The notes under the pieces: generated by a model
The model's input: the letters and a program-made list of their open reading frames with translations, nothing else
Told to the model about the DNA's origin: nothing
The model's database searches: none
Position numbers and translations under genes: made by a program
Shown: positions 63,673-64,000 of the stretch, piece by piece
Layout: the number at the start of each line of letters is the position of its first letter
How positions within the stretch are numbered: position 1 is the stretch's first letter
Assembly (NCBI RefSeq): GCF_000208745.1
Contig: NC_030855.1
Location: 20,322,966 to 20,386,965, forward strand
DNA length: 64,000 nt
From: Theobroma cacao
Lineage: Eukaryota > Streptophyta > Magnoliopsida > Malvales > Malvaceae
Direction: 5' to 3'

Positions 63673-64000
63673 CAGGGGCGGAGCCTCCTTATGGGATGGG
63701 GCCATGGCCCCCAAAATTTAATTTTTTTTAATTTTTTTATAAATTTTTTTTAATGATCCTCCCAAAAAAAATTTTTATTTAATAATTAATACAAATAAAG
63801 AATAATAAAATAATTTTATATGCTTGACTTAATTTTAAAGTTTTTTTTATTTTTTAATTTATATTATTTGTTTATTTATTTATCTATTTCTATCTTATTT
63901 TCTCATATGTTTTAAATTTTTATAAATTTTCTTTCATAATTTCTACGAATTATAAGCTATATTCTTTTGCTTTCTTTTTTATTATGTCAAATGTGAATTC
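63673..64000. mobile_element. Possible hAT-type transposon end
   Basis: CAGGGGCGGAGCC at 63673 followed by GGGGCCATGGCCCCC and then poly-A/T-rich DNA matches a common plant repeat start. The other end would lie beyond the window. Confidence 0.4.

Overview
This is a plant (eudicot) nuclear genomic window. The genes are split by many GT-AG introns, the proteins are plant families (NUP107, PHL/SPT20-like, peroxisomal 2-hydroxy-acid oxidases), and the intergenic DNA is AT-rich and full of LTR retrotransposon and DNA-transposon remnants. A 100-base run of N at 59955-60054 shows it comes from a draft scaffold. In Arabidopsis NUP107 (At3g14120) also lies beside the HAOX pair (At3g14130/At3g14150), so the gene neighbourhood looks ancestral. 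The species cannot be fixed from sequence alone; a Malvales-type genome is a weak guess.

Layout. 1-11.4 kb, + strand: the 3' 22 exons of NUP107, a nuclear pore scaffold subunit. 12.9-20.8 kb, + strand: a complete 12-exon PHL/SPT20-domain gene (1380 aa) with a glutamine-rich tail. 21.7-25.4 kb and 27.5-31.3 kb, - strand: two complete 11-exon (S)-2-hydroxy-acid oxidase genes, here called A and B. 32.6-36.0 kb, - strand: a complete 9-exon gene for a SAP plus CCCH zinc-finger protein (593 aa). 36.5-39.2 kb: a 2.7-kb solo LTR. 39.2-43.6 kb: decayed repeats and Copia fragments. 43.8-47.1 kb, - strand: a third complete hydroxy-acid oxidase gene, C. 47-64 kb: no convincing host gene, but a mosaic of MITEs, an 804-bp element with 16-bp inverted ends, a decayed Copia element (about 53.2-60.1 kb) with a minisatellite in gag, a 2.7-kb PIF/Harbinger-like element with its own minisatellite, and a possible hAT end at the right edge.

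How the genes relate. NUP107, PHL and the SAP-CCCH protein are nuclear and not obviously linked in function. The three oxidases are one gene family: identical exon lengths, 364 aa each, and the peroxisomal C-terminus SML in all. B and C also share 5' and 3' flanks, including a non-coding 5' exon, so they come from a later duplication of about 4.5 kb. The copies differ at the positions that line the substrate pocket in spinach glycolate oxidase, so the array may have diversified in substrate. No bacterial-type system, CRISPR array, rRNA or tRNA was recognised.
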